From Rosellinia necatrix (lineage: Eukaryota > Ascomycota > Sordariomycetes > Xylariales > Xylariaceae), in assembly GCA_021209875.1 (NCBI GenBank), contig JAGYVD010000004.1, positions 992,001-1,056,000 on the forward strand: 64,000 nt of DNA. Reading direction: 5' to 3'. The position numbers were made by a program, and so were the translations under genes. Under the pieces are notes generated by a model, which saw only the letters and a program-made list of their open reading frames with translations, searched no databases and was not told where the DNA came from. Positions 52,199 to 64,000 of the stretch are shown here, in pieces; position 1 is the first letter of the stretch, and each line of letters starts with the position of its first letter.

Positions 52199-54871
52199 AA
52201 AAAAAATTTTAAATATAAAATAAGCTAAATAAGCTAAGCTAATTATATATTATAACTTTAATATTATATATTATTTAAAATTAAAAATATTATAACAAAA
52301 ATTTTTTAGACCGACAAAAATTTAAAAATATAAAAACAATAAAAAATAAACAAAAACTATAGTTTTTTAAGCCAGCAATTTTAAAATAAAAAAGTATATA
52401 TAAAATATATATTATAAAAATATTATATTTTATTATTATTAAAAATAATATTTATAAACATAATATTTAAAATAAATTAATTTAATATTAGTTTAAATAA
52501 ATATTAAAAAAACCTAAGCTAATAAAAACTTTAATTAGTTAATATTAAAAACCTGTTGCTATATAAAAAAAACTAATTGTTTTTAAGTTAAATAATCTAT
52601 AGACTTAAATAATTAAAAAATCTATATAAAATTAATAATAGCATATTTAAATTATAAAAAATAAAGAATTTAATATTTTAACATTATTAATAGCTAAAGC
52701 TATATTATAAAATTAATTAATATATAGCAAACTATTTTTGCTGCTCTATGAAAGTTTTTATAATAAAACACCAGAAAAGCTAACTTTATTATTAAAATTA
52801 AAATATATTTAATAATATATAATTATTAATTTTAAACGTTTTTTTAAAAATAAATATAAAATAATATAATTTTTATATAATTAAAAATTATTAAAACTAA
52901 TATAAATAACTATATATAAAAATCTATTATAATAAAAAACGCTGCTAAAATATATTATAAAAGCTTTTATTAAGTTTATAAATAGCTAAAAATACTAATT
53001 AATAATAAAAAATTAATTTATAGCTAATTTTATAAATAAGCTATTAAAAATATATTATACAAAATTAAACTTTTTATAATAAAATATTATTAATTAATAA
53101 AATAAATAAAAATAATATATTAATAAATAAATTAAAAGCTGTAATTATATATTAATTATTTTTAAAAAACTAGTTAAAAATATTACTACTTTTAAACATA
53201 GTTTAAACATTTTTATTTTTAAAAAAATGCTGCTAAAAAAGTAATGCATATAACGTTTAATTAAAAAAATTAAACAGAAATAAAATATTTATAAAAAAAG
53301 TCCGCGATAATATTAAAAAAATTAAAAAATAAATATAAAAAACGTAAAAATAAATGATTATGTAAGCTAATAAATATTAATAAAACTTAAACTTTATAAT
53401 TAAAAACTATATATTTATATTATAAAACAAAATAAACTAAAAATTTTAATAATAAATTAAACTATTTAATAATATAACAAGCTTATAAAATTATTAATAT
53501 TTAAATTAATTATTTTAATATATTTAAGCTAAAACTATCGGTAATATAATAAAAACATTATTAGTTTTATATTAAGCAATTATAAAAATATATAAACAAT
53601 TTACTGCTTAAACAAAAAATACTCCGCTTAAAAAAAAAAATAATCGATAAAACGCTAAAAAAAAAATTTAAAAAATAAAAAAAATCTTATTATTAAAAAT
53701 CTAAAAGAAAAAATGGTTTTATAAAATATTATAAATAAATTCAAAATATAACAATAATTAATATTTAACAGCCAACTTAAAAACGTTTTAATTACGTTAA
53801 AAAAAACTATAAAAAATATTTAAAAAAAACAGGGCTGCTAAAACAATTATAAAAATAAATTAAAACAGCTAAAAAAATATATTTATTAAAACATATAATA
53901 ATAATAACATACTATAAAATAAAATATAGCTAAAATTATAAACACCGCATAAATAATAAAATAAATAATTTAATTAAAAATAAACTAAATAAAAATTAAT
54001 TAATTAATATAATAAATAAAAACTAAACATTAAAACCTTTGAGATTTTAATTAATTATATATGCCGAATGTTAGAACTATAGTAATTAGTCATAATTACT
54101 TACAGCTGTTATATATGCATATGCTTTATATAAACATATAGCGTATATATTACGTATATATATATAGCATGTATATTTTATATATAAAACAGGCTATACT
54201 ATCGCTGTTATTTTAGTAGGTTGTACGTTAGCAGAATTTTTATATAAAACTTAAAATAATACTACCTATAATAATTACTTAAATAAAATTATTAAGCATA
54301 ATAAATATTATATAATAAAAAGTTGTATTTTGTTATATATATAAACAATATCTATATAATATATATAAAGCTTATTTAATATTAATTAATAGTTATAAAA
54401 CGTAACTATAAATTAGCAAAAAGAAAAATAAAGCGCGCTTAAAATAAAATTTAATAAACCTGAACAAGTGTTTATATCGTATTTTAAAGATTTTGTTTTA
54501 TATAAACAAATTATTTTTATATAATAAAAGCTTAAAAAATTAATTTTAAATATTTATATTTTTATATGCTTTATTATATTTTAAAGTTATAATATAAAAA
54601 TTAAATATTAAAAGCAATAATATGTAATTATATAAAATTATTTATTATATAAAAACTAAACGATATATAAATAAACTTTTAAAAACTTGTTTATTTAATT
54701 TTTAACCTATTTTTATAATAACTTTAAAATAATCGTATAATAAAAAAAAACTTTCTATTACATGCGATAATATTAAATAATATAACAAGATTATAAAAAA
54801 CTATAAAATCAGCAAATATATTATATGAAATATTATTAACATATAATATTATAAACAAAAGCTTAATATTG
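52199..54871. other. RIP-saturated AT-rich sequence
   Basis: About 2.7 kb with no reading frame. Around 54060-54240 it is richer in alternating purine-pyrimidine runs (GCATATGC, GTATATATTACGTATATATATA). Confidence 0.5.
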
Positions 54872-54876
54872 CAACT

Positions 54877-55100
54877 TAATATAAACAGGTAGAGGGTGTC
54901 CAGAAGACCCACCCTAGGATAGGCTAGGCCGGCTAAGCTAGGCCCGCAGGGCCTAGCCGACCCGCAATAGATTAGATAAAAGTAGCCCACTAGCTATTTC
55001 TAGCCAGCTTTTGGCTAGCTGGCATAGCTAGTCCTTTTTTTTACCTGTAATTCGCTATTTTTATTAAATTATTATATAAAACCTTATTATATTTTTATTA
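54877..55100 (+). repeat. LTR 1 of the D array
   Basis: 224 bp, the same length as the solo copy at 16136. The 5' two thirds are well preserved; from about 55033 on the sequence turns A/T (TTATTAAATTATTATATAAA). A minus-strand frame at 54724-54990 lies across this LTR and is not a gene. Confidence 0.88.
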
Positions 55101-56322
55101 AATAATGCGGTAATCTGCGATTCTATTGCTAACAGTAGCTACGTTAGTAATATATATAGCTAGTACAGCTGTATATTTTTGACCTGTTAGTTTATACGCT
55201 AGGCAAGTTAACTGCTTGCTGTACTGTCCGACTAAATATTTTAGTTTTAAACGTTTTATAGTTAGACTATATAGCTTTCGATATAATTCTGCTGCATGTT
55301 TTTAAACCGACAGCTTTTTAAAATATGCTTATATATTTTTTAACTATTAGTTTATATAGCAGCTTAATCTGTTTAATATATAAAATACGCCTGTATGTTT
55401 TTTAACTAGTAGATTTATATTTATATTAAATATATATAGTCTGCTATTTAAAGCTTTTAATAATTATTTGTTATACGTTATTATTATTGCTATTTATGCT
55501 GTCGCTATAACTGTTTACGCTGTTTTATTTTAAACAGCTTAAAAAAATTAAATAACTTTTTTAAATAACTAGTCGTTAAGTTTATTTAGTTAAACGTTAA
55601 AACGTAGTTGTTTTGCTTATTTTTTTAACCGTAATAAATATCCGTATAACAATTAACTAATTAATTAACTAGTTAAAATTTAACAGCTAGTCGATTAACT
55701 AGTTAAAAGTTTGTCCTGCGTACAAAAAACTTATTAGTTTAACATTCCAGCCGTATAACTATTTAACTTTTAATAACTAATTAAATATTTAATAAATTAA
55801 TAGTTAGACCTGCGTATAAAAAACCTGACTATTTAATATTCCTACTGTACAACCTGTCGATATTTAATAGCTAGACGACTTATTTAATTTTTTTTTAATT
55901 AACTAAGCTAGTTAAATACAGCTAATTTAACCAGTTTAGTTAAATACAGCTAATTTAGCTAGTCCAGCCAACTAGACCAGTCCGGCTAATTTAGCCTGTC
56001 TAGCTAACTAGACCAGTCCGGCTAATTCGACCAGTCCGGCCAACTAGACTAGTCTGGCCAACTAGACTAGTCCAGCTAATTTAACTAGTCCGGCTAATTT
56101 AACTAGTCTGGCTAATTTAACTAATCTATCTACTTACTAATTAAGTACTTAGCAAGTATTAGTTTAACTATAAATAAAGCTATAAAGTATAAACAAAGTA
56201 TTAACTAGTTAACTTACGTATAAAAGCTAGGGCTAAAGCTACAGCTAAATAAAATAATAGCTAGTAGTATAGCTTAAATATTTTTACTAAAGTTAGCAAT
56301 TTTTTATATCTATAGCAGCACT
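55101..56322 (+). other. Internal domain 1 of the D array
   Basis: 1222 bp, noncoding. It opens AATAATGCGGTAATCTGCGA, where a primer site would be expected, but no match to a tRNA 3' end is evident. It contains many TAACTAGTTA-type palindromic words (55650-55710) and an 18-bp minisatellite near its end. No polypurine tract precedes LTR 2; the purine run AGGTAGGGGG lies inside the LTR. Confidence 0.7.
55965..56126 (+). repeat. 18-bp minisatellite, nine units, in internal domain 1
   Basis: Units of 18 bp, consensus AGTCCGGCTAATTTAACT with CCAACTAGACC variants, nine in a row. Upstream is a related 23-bp duplication, AGTTAAATACAGCTAATTTA. Being a multiple of 3, the array could once have encoded six-residue repeats, but stops are frequent now. 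Confidence 0.85.
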
Positions 56323-56543
56323 TAATATAAACAGGTAGGGGGTGTTTAAAAGACCTACCCTAGGATAGGCTAGGCTAGCTAAGCTAAGCCTGCAAAGCCT
56401 AGCCAACCGGTAATAAATTAAATAAAAGTAGCCCACTAGCTATTTCTAGCCAGCCTTTGGCTGGCTAGTATAACTAGTTTTTTTTTTTTATAATTTGCTA
56501 TGTTTATTAAATTATTATATAAAACTTTAATATATTTTTATTA
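56323..56543 (+). repeat. LTR 2 of the D array
   Basis: 221 bp, the most RIP-mutated of the three (GTGTTTAAAAGACC for GTGTCCAGAGGACC). Shared by both units. Confidence 0.86.
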
Positions 56544-57765
56544 AATAATATAATAATCTGCGATTTTATGATTAATAGTAGCTACGTTAATAATATATAC
56601 AGCTAATACAGCTGCATATTTTTTAACTGTTAGTTTATAAGCTAGGCAAGTCGACTGCCTGCTGTACCGTCCGGCTAAATATTTTAGTTTTAAATGTTTT
56701 ATAGTTAGACTATACAGCTTTTAATATATTTCTACTATATATTTTTAAATTAACAGCTTTTTAAAATATATTTATATATTTTTTAACTGTTAGCTTATAT
56801 AACAGCTTAGTTTTTTTAATATATAAAATACGTTTATATGTTTTTTAACTGTTAGATCTAGACTTATATTAAATATATACAGTTTATTATTTAAAGCTTT
56901 TAACAGCTATTTATTATATGCTGTTGTTATTACTGTTTATGCTGTTACTGTAACCGTTTACGCTGTTTTGTTTTAAACAGCTTAAAAAAACTAGACGACT
57001 TATTTAAATAACTAGTCGTTAAATTTATTTAATTAAACGTTAAAACGTGGTTGTTTTGCTTATTTTTTTAACCGCAGTAAATATTTATATAATAATTAAT
57101 TAACTAGTTAATTAATTAAAATTTAATAGCTAGTCGACTAACTAATTAAAAGTTTGTTCTGCGTACAAAGAACTTATTAGTTTAATATTCCAGCTATATA
57201 ACTATTTAACTTTTAACAACTAGTTAAATATTTAATAAATTAATAGTTAAACCTGCGTATAAAAAACCTGATTATTTAATATTTCTATAGTATAACTTGT
57301 TAATATTTAACAGCTAGTTAATTTATTTAATTTTTTTTTAACTAATTAAGCTAGTTAAATACAGCTAATTTAACTAGTTTAGTTAAATATAGCTAATTTA
57401 GCTAGTCCGGCTAACAGGACTAGTCCGGCTAATTTAGCCAGTCCGGCTAATTGGACCAGTCCGGCTAATTTAATTAGTCCGGCCAACTAAACCAGTCCGG
57501 CCAACTAGACCAGTCCGGCTAATTTAACTAGTCTAGCTAATTTGACTAGTCTGGCTAATTTAACTAATTTATTTACTTATTTATTAAGTATTTAGCAAAT
57601 ATTAGTTTAATTATAAATAAGGCTATAAAGTATAAGCAAAGTACTAACTAGTCGACCTGTGTATAAAAGCTAGGGCTAAAGCTACGGCTAAATAAAATAG
57701 TAGCTAGTAGTATAGCTTAAATATTTTTATTAAAGTTAGCAATTTTTTATATCTGTAGCAGCACT
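56544..57765 (+). other. Internal domain 2 of the D array
   Basis: 1222 bp, colinear with domain 1. Differences are mainly C/T and G/A. No open frame. Confidence 0.72.
57405..57566 (+). repeat. 18-bp minisatellite, nine units, in internal domain 2
   Basis: Same repeat and same unit number as in domain 1, but individual units differ (AGTCCGGCTAACAGGACT, AGTCCGGCTAATTGGACC). The pattern of variants is not that of RIP alone. Confidence 0.82.
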
Positions 57766-57989
57766 TAAGATAAACAGGTAGGGGGTGTCCAGAGGACCCA
57801 CCCTAGGATAGGCTAGGCCGGCTAGGCTAGGCCCGCAGGGCCTAGCCGACCCGCAATAGATTAGATAAAGGTAGCCCACTGGCTATTTCTAGCCAGCCTT
57901 CGGCTGGCTGGCATAGCCAGTCCTTCCTTCTACCTGTAATTCGCTATTTTCACTAGATCACCATACAAGACCCCAATATATCCTTGTTA
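57766..57989 (+). repeat. LTR 3 of the D array
   Basis: 224 bp, almost identical to the solo LTR at 16136-16359 and practically free of RIP marks to its last base. Confidence 0.9.
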
Positions 57990-57994
57990 CAACT

Positions 57995-58402
57995 ATAACT
58001 CTGATTATATTTAATATATAAATAGCCTGTTATATTTTAAACTATAAATATTTAAATATAATTAACTAGCTATTATAAAAGTTGTATATCGAGGATTTTA
58101 AACTATAAACATATAAAATATAAAACTAATTTTATAAGCTGATCTAATAAAAGCTGTTTAATATATTAAATAAAAAAAACATATGATTTAGCACCAACAA
58201 TAGTTTTATATAAATAGTTAAGCTTATATAAATCGTATAAAAAGAATATATATTAAATAAACTAAAACATGTTTTGTTTATATTTATATTAATGCTTATA
58301 TAAACATTTAACTGGCTTATTTTAAATTAACAGCTTTATATAAATATAAATAAGATAAATATTTTATAGTTTAAAATATTATTTAACACGTTATAACTAA
58401 AA
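57995..58402. other. AT-rich spacer
   Basis: About 0.4 kb of RIP-type sequence between the D array and a solo LTR. Nothing recognised. Confidence 0.5.
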
Positions 58403-58407
58403 CTAAT

Positions 58408-58610
58408 TGATACGCGCGCGTAGAGGGAGCGCTTACATAAGCCCCTCGCTTGGGATGCTGTGGCCCGTGGCCACACGCACAACCTAATTGGGCCTAGCCC
58501 CATGTATATGGGCCCTAGCCCACACCTAGGTAAAACTTTAGCTTAGCCTAGATTGCCTAGTTCTTCATCTTTTATAATACACATTTTACACCGTCAAGGT
58601 GCACCTCTCA
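58408..58610 (+). repeat. Solo LTR, family L3, unmutated
   Basis: 203 bp, starting TGATACGCGCGCG and ending CACCTCTCA (TG...CA), with the perfect 5-bp duplication CTAAT at 58403-58407 and 58611-58615. It contains a TTTATAATAC box at 58571-58580 and GC-rich inverted repeats (GGCCCGTGGCC, GGGCCTAGCCC). No other copy in the window. Confidence 0.85.
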
Positions 58611-58615
58611 CTAAT

Positions 58616-59229
58616 ATTAAATATATATTTTTAAATTTTTAAAAAAAAACTAATAAATTATTTATATAATTAATAATTAAATATAAATATATTTTTAACT
58701 TAATAAACAAATATATAATATTTATAACATATAAACTAAACTTTTAATTAGTTTATAAATATTTTATTATATATTATTTTTATAAACTTTTAAATAATTA
58801 TTATATATATATATAAGGCCTGACTTAATTATAATAAACATCTTTTTAACTTATTTTTTTTAAAACATATAAAACAGAAATATATTGTTTAATAAATACG
58901 CTATTTTTTAAATAATAAAAAAAAAAAAAAAAACTATTTCGGCAAGCTATATAATTTATTATATAATAAAGCACAGCTGTTTATTAGTTTATATTAACAA
59001 CTTGGCATAATAAAAAACTAATATTACGTTGTATTTTTAATAATATTAAAAAATCTAGCTAAAAACTTTTATATATATAATATTAAACTAGATAAAACTT
59101 AAAATAAAATTTATTATTTAATAAACATTTATTTTAATATAAATATAAACTATAGCTAATATTAAATTAATTAAACTAATATTATTTTTATATAAATAAA
59201 ATAAAATAATTTAGATTTAACTATATATA
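58616..59229. other. AT-rich spacer
   Basis: RIP-type sequence; nothing recognised. Confidence 0.5.
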
Positions 59230-62200
59230 AAATTAGTAAGGTTTACTAGGGGTAGTTTGGTTAAGTCTGTAAAAATATAATATAGAATTAAAAAAAAAAG
59301 AGCTTCTGGTCCCTGCAGGACTAAAAACTTTAAACTAATACTTTATTTAATCTACACAATCTTTATTTAGCTAGCTGCGCTAGCTAAATAAAAAGCTTTT
59401 TTTTTTTTAACTATATTAAATGCTAAAGCTATAATAAAACGTTATTATTTTTAATAACTATATAATTTTTTTTTAGTGTTTATGAAGTTAACTACAGCTT
59501 TTTTTTAATTTTTCTAGCCGATGTTTATTTTTTTTTTAATCTTAATATTTTTTAATTAATTTTTTAATACTATATAGTTGCTATTTTGATTTTTACTAGT
59601 TGTTTTTATAACTATATTTTTTTATTTAATAAAATAATTAAATCTGTTTTTAATATAATTTATTTAATGTTTAAAAATTATTTTAATTTTAAATAAATCG
59701 CTTTTTTTTTAAGTCCTGCTTTTTAAACATTAGCTTTAATGCTAATATTTTTCATAAAAAATTTTAACTAATATTTTTAAATAATAAATATACAATTAAA
59801 ATAAAAAATAAATATTAAAAATTTTAGCAATTTTAATTTATAAGCTAGTTTATTAAAAATTTTTTAATTTTCTATAGTTTTACATGTTATTAAAAATATT
59901 TTTAAACAGCTTTTTAAAAAATAATATTTTAAATAAAGTTTTAAATATATTATATTTTTATTTTAAACTTTATTAATTTATATTTATTATTATAATATTA
60001 TTTTATATATACTATTATAAAATCTATAGCTAATTTTATATTTTTATAAAAATATTTTTAAACAGCTTTTTAAAAATAATATTTTAAATAAAGTTTTAAA
60101 TATATTATATTTTTATTTTAAACTTTATTAATTTATATTTATTATTATAATATTATTTTATATATACTATTATAAAATCTATAGCTAATTTTATATTTTT
60201 ATAAAAATATTTTTATATAAATTAAATATTTTTAATAGTTATATTTACTTTTATATTAGCAAAAAATTGTTTAATTTAAATAATTAAAATTTAAAAAGCT
60301 GTTTATAAGCTAATAACTTAATAAATTTTAAATATGCGATGCTTAAATTTTGTTATAAAAATAATAATATATTTATTTAATTATAGTTTAAATATATATA
60401 TATATAATATTAAATAATAATTTTATTATTTAATTTTTTGTTTAAATAAACTATTATTTTATAAATAATAAAAGTTGTTTTTAAAAGTTTTGCTTTTATA
60501 GTTTTTAAAGCTTTATTTAAAATTTAAAAATAAATTTGCAATTTTAATTAAAAATAAAACTGCTTAATATATTTTAATTAAATAATAAAAATTGTTTAGC
60601 TAATATTTTTTCCTAGGTTTTAATAAAATATTTTTATTGTTTAAAATAAATAATAAACGTTTTAATATAATATATATTATTATTATTAATACGTTATAAT
60701 AATTAAATTTTTTAATTGCTATAATATAGCTAAAAATAATATTTTAAATAAGCTTATAATAAAATTTATTATAATTATTTTTATTAGTTTAATATTTTTA
60801 GTTAAATAAATTAATAATTACAGCGCAGCTTTTTTTTAATACTATATAACTTATATTTATTATAATAATATAAATATATTTTTATTTTATAAGTTTTTAA
60901 TTTAATTATATAAAGTTTTAATTTTTTATTATATGCTGTTTGCTAAAATAATATTTATTATTATATATAATTATTAAAAATTTAATTATTTATTTTTAAA
61001 TATATATAATTAATATTTATTTTTTAGTTAATATTATATAATAAATTATTTATAATTATAAAAATATCCAGGCTTAAAAATTTACAACGTTTTTATTATT
61101 TTTATAAATCGCTTTTAAAACTTTTTAATATTTAAGATTTTTAATATAATCTATTATAATTTTAGTTTTTATTATTTTTTTATTACTAGTTTTAAATATA
61201 TTATCTATATATTATTTAATACTAGTTTTTATTAGTTTAAATTATTTTTTTTCGCATTTACTTAGTTAATAATATTTTTAATTAATTAAATATATTTAAA
61301 ACAAAATTTAATTTATTTAGCATATAACATATTTATAGTTTATATTATAATAAATATATAAACGCGTTAATTAAACGTTTATTTATATAATTAAGAAATT
61401 TATTATTAAGTTTAATTTAATCTAATATATTTTTATTATTAAATAATTAATAAAAAACTATTAAATTAATTAAAACTTTAATTATAATTTATAAACGTTA
61501 ATCTGCTTATATTATATAAGCTACTTTTAGCTTAAAAGTTTATATTTTATTTTTAGTTATAATATATAGCAACTTAAAAATATTATTAGTAATATTTACA
61601 TATGTAAAATTATTAATTCTAGTTTTTATATATATTTATTTTTAATATAAAATAATCTTATTTTAAAGATTTTTTAGCAAGCTTTTATTTATATATATAA
61701 TATTTTTATAAATTAATAATAATAAAATATAATATATAAATAAATTAAGTTTTTAAAAGCTTTAAATAATTTTATTTTAGCTATAATTAATTTAAAATAT
61801 ATAAACTTATAATATATTTAACGCTTGCTTTAATTATTAACTTTATATTGTTCTGTTTTATGTTTTTATTAAATAATTTTATTTTATATTTTTATAAAAA
61901 TTCTGCAATTTTAATATAATATAATAACTATATATAAAAAATCCTATATTTTTAAATATTATTTTAAAGCTTTTAATTAGTTAAAAATTTAAAGTTTTAA
62001 AATATTATTAGTTGTTCTTCTGTTATTAATAAACTTAAAGCGTTTATTTAAACGCTTAATAGTTTAATAAAAAAATATGCAATAAAGGTTTTTTTTAGCC
62101 ATAAAAACATTTTTTTTTTATTAAACAGTATAAAAATATTATATAAATAAGCTAAATAATCAGCTTTTATATTTAAAAAATAATAATATTATTAATAAAA

Positions 62201-64000
62201 GCTTTATTATAATATTTATAAAAGCAAAATAATTTATTTATAAAACGTTAAATATATATAAACATATTATAAAATTTTATTACAGCTATTATTAATCGTT
62301 TTAATTTTTAAAAACTTATTATTATAAATCGATTTTAATAATCGGAGTAAACTGTAAATTAATAAACAAAACCAGATATGTTTATAATAATTAAATATTT
62401 TTTTTAATTAAAATAATAACTATAGATTATAACAGCAATAAATAGTTATATAAAAGAGCTATTTTGTTTAAAACTTATAAATTAACTACTAGACGTAAAT
62501 ATAGTTTTTTATATATAAATTATATAATAAAATTAAATATATAAATAAAAAAAGCTGTTAATTTATTTTGTTTTATTTTGCTTGTAAAGCTTGTTAAATA
62601 TTATATTAATTATTTTTTAATCGCATGCGTGAAAAAAATATAATTAAAAATTTAGTTTTATTTATTATTAATTATTAACTAAAAAAATTTTATTTGTTTT
62701 TTCTGTATATTAATAATGCTTTAGTTTTTTTATATATCAGGTATTTTTTATAACAAATTAAAAATTTCTAGCGTTATAATATTTTTTTTATATAAATACA
62801 TGATTTATTTAAAGCTTTAATTTTATTTTTTTTATTAAGCTTTTTTATATTTAATATTAACAAGATTTTTGAAATTTTAAGTTTTAGCGGTTTATTTAAT
62901 TATTTGCTTCTTTTTATTATAACTATTTCTGTTGCGTAAATCGTATTAATTATGTTTGCTATACTAGTTGTATTAACTATTTTAAAAACTTTATTAAAAA
63001 AAAAGCCCGCTTAAAAAATATTATGTTGTTCTAACATATTAATTATTCTAATAATTGCGCTAGTTTTTGTTATAATTAAGTCTAGCTTTTAAATTACGTC
63101 GCGTTTTTAATATATATTAAAAATAATAGCTGCAATAAAAAAGTTATTAATATAAAATCTGTTCATAAATACATGTTTAATAATTTAAACTTATTAAAAA
63201 TATATATTTTATTTTTAAATATAAAAATATTAAAATTAATAGTTTATAAAATGTTTTAAAACGCGTTAAATAATAAGCTGGTGTTAATTACGAATATATT
63301 AAATATATTTATAGCTTTAGCTGCTGTTAAGCTTGCAGCTATTATTATAGCTTTTAAAAAAAACATTATATATTTTTAATATTTAATTTTAATATTATTA
63401 TTTTTAAATTATATTTAGTTAAATGTTTTAAAAATTATTTTAGGTTTAAAAATAAATTTATAATTATAACGTTTAAAAAATTATAAATTTAATTAAAACT
63501 ACTATATTATTTTTTATAATAGCTTAAATATTAAATTTTATTTTTAAATAGCAGTTTATATTTAGCTAGTACTAGCATTAATATTTTAAGCGTTAAAATA
63601 ACTTTTATATTAAAATTATTTTATAAACATATAAATTTGCTTTAAAAATATTTAAAAAATATTTTAAAATGTTTAATATCAATAAAAATAATTATATTTA
63701 AACTATAATTAATTAATATTATGCAAATATTTATAAAATTATTTTTAACAGCATTTTAATATTGTTTTTTTTATAACTTAAGCTGTATTTATAAATTTTA
63801 GCAATTATAAAAATTTAAAATTGTTATAGCTTAATATATAAAATTTTAATATAGTTTTTGTTTATATTTAATTTAATTATTTTTTTTTTAAATCTAGTTT
63901 ATTTATTTTTAAAAATATATTTAAATATGCTTAATAACTATTTTATTATTATTAAATAAATATAACTTATATTTAAGCTTATAATAATATTTTATTATTT
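59230..64000 (+). repeat. Long RIP-destroyed repeat G, copy 2 (runs off the window)
   Basis: Colinear with the reverse complement of copy 1 from AATTAGTAAGGTTTACTAGG (59233) to the window end. It keeps a GC remnant, GGTCCCTGCAGGAC (59311-59324), and the inverted repeat TTTAGCTAGC...GCTAGCTAAA (59365-59388). It lacks insertion B. Many AGCTGCTGTTAAGCTTGCAGCT-like words near 63310-63340 suggest a formerly low-complexity region. Orientation is arbitrary, as no coding strand can be assigned. Confidence 0.72.
59897..60216 (+). repeat. Near-perfect 156-bp tandem duplication in repeat G
   Basis: Two adjacent copies of about 156 bp (second begins near 60053) differing by a single A in the run after AAACAGCTTTTT. 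The other G copy has one unit (about 14870-15020, reverse strand). Confidence 0.9.

Larger units (their letters stand above)
54877..57989 (+). mobile_element. Tandem nonautonomous LTR element of family D (LTR-I-LTR-I-LTR)
   Basis: Three LTRs (54877-55100, 56323-56543, 57766-57989) alternate with two internal domains of identical length (55101-56322 and 56544-57765, 1222 bp each). The whole 3.1-kb array is flanked by the single 5-bp duplication CAACT (54872-54876, 57990-57994). Neither internal domain has an open frame over 60 codons or a gag/pol motif, so the element is of the nonautonomous LARD/TRIM type. One ordinary insertion followed by unequal LTR recombination would give this structure, as would transposition of a tandem form. 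The strand is inferred from the TGATAC start of the solo copy. Confidence 0.85.

Noticed and set aside
54724..54990. 88-codon minus-strand frame
   Set aside because: Lies across the start of LTR 1 of the D array and its AT-rich flank.
55900..57570. CRISPR-like array (regular short repeats)
   Set aside because: The 18-bp units are contiguous without spacers, so it is a minisatellite.
1..64000. Mitochondrial DNA or an AT-rich bacterial genome
   Set aside because: The AT bias follows transposon copies and C-to-T/G-to-A differences between them; a spliceosomal intron and Ty3/Gypsy elements are present; no mitochondrial or bacterial genes.
1..64000. Starship giant transposon
   Set aside because: No tyrosine-recombinase captain or usual cargo gene is readable; the gene island is bounded by RIP sequence, not by recognisable Starship ends.
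1..64000. Centromere or telomere-proximal region
   Set aside because: RIP-mutated repeats do form fungal centromeres, so it cannot be excluded, but nothing in the sequence decides it; no telomere repeat array is present. CENP-A ChIP-seq or map position would be needed.

Overview
The window looks like a repeat-choked, extremely AT-rich compartment of a filamentous ascomycete (Pezizomycotina) nuclear genome. Almost all of it carries the imprint of repeat-induced point mutation (RIP): C is nearly absent from CpA contexts, TpA is saturated, long reading frames are gone, and recognisable transposon copies differ from one another mainly by C-to-T and G-to-A changes. The fungal assignment also rests on a short intron of fungal type in a protein of ascomycete style. 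The species cannot be told from the sequence.

Layout. 1-9827 is the 3' part of a Ty3/Gypsy element (here called A2), split by a reversed, RIP-saturated full-length copy of the same family (A3, 681-7288). It also carries two small solo LTRs with target-site duplications (TSDs). About 9828-15700 is a copy of an unidentified long repeat 'G' on the minus strand, with a 201-bp SINE-like insertion 'B' at 11861-12061. 16136-16359 is a solo LTR of family 'D'. 16741-20340 is the only stretch of ordinary base composition. It holds a broken gene with a PD-(D/E)XK-nuclease-like signature (17396-18037, +) and, convergent to it, an apparently intact two-exon gene (18166-19770, -) of an uncharacterised fungal family. 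21059-28414 is a RIP-destroyed element bounded by 259-bp direct repeats (element E). 28.4-45.4 kb is RIP wreckage with a ~750-bp duplicated block (F), a possible MITE, one more solo LTR and two further B copies. 45407-52193 is the best preserved transposon, a complete Ty3/Gypsy element (A1) with 233-bp LTRs, a 5-bp TSD, zinc knuckle, protease, RT, RNase H and integrase remnants. 54877-57989 is a tandem LTR-internal-LTR-internal-LTR array of family D without coding capacity, flanked by one TSD. 58408-58610 is another solo LTR. 59230-64000 is a second G copy, inverted relative to the first.

How it fits together. The transposons can be ordered in time by nesting and by mutation load: old, long, duplicated elements are saturated with RIP, while solo LTRs shorter than about 300 bp and the edges of the D array are largely spared. 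The two genes sit as a single island in this desert, the setting in which lineage-specific genes of fungi are often found. One carries a single in-frame TAG in a CpA context, as expected from RIP leaking out of the neighbouring repeats. I see no tRNA, rRNA, CRISPR array, telomere repeat or Starship captain gene. I found no convincing complete new system; the most unusual structures are the D array, the B insertion with its empty site, the self-priming-type primer site of A1 and the spared gene island.
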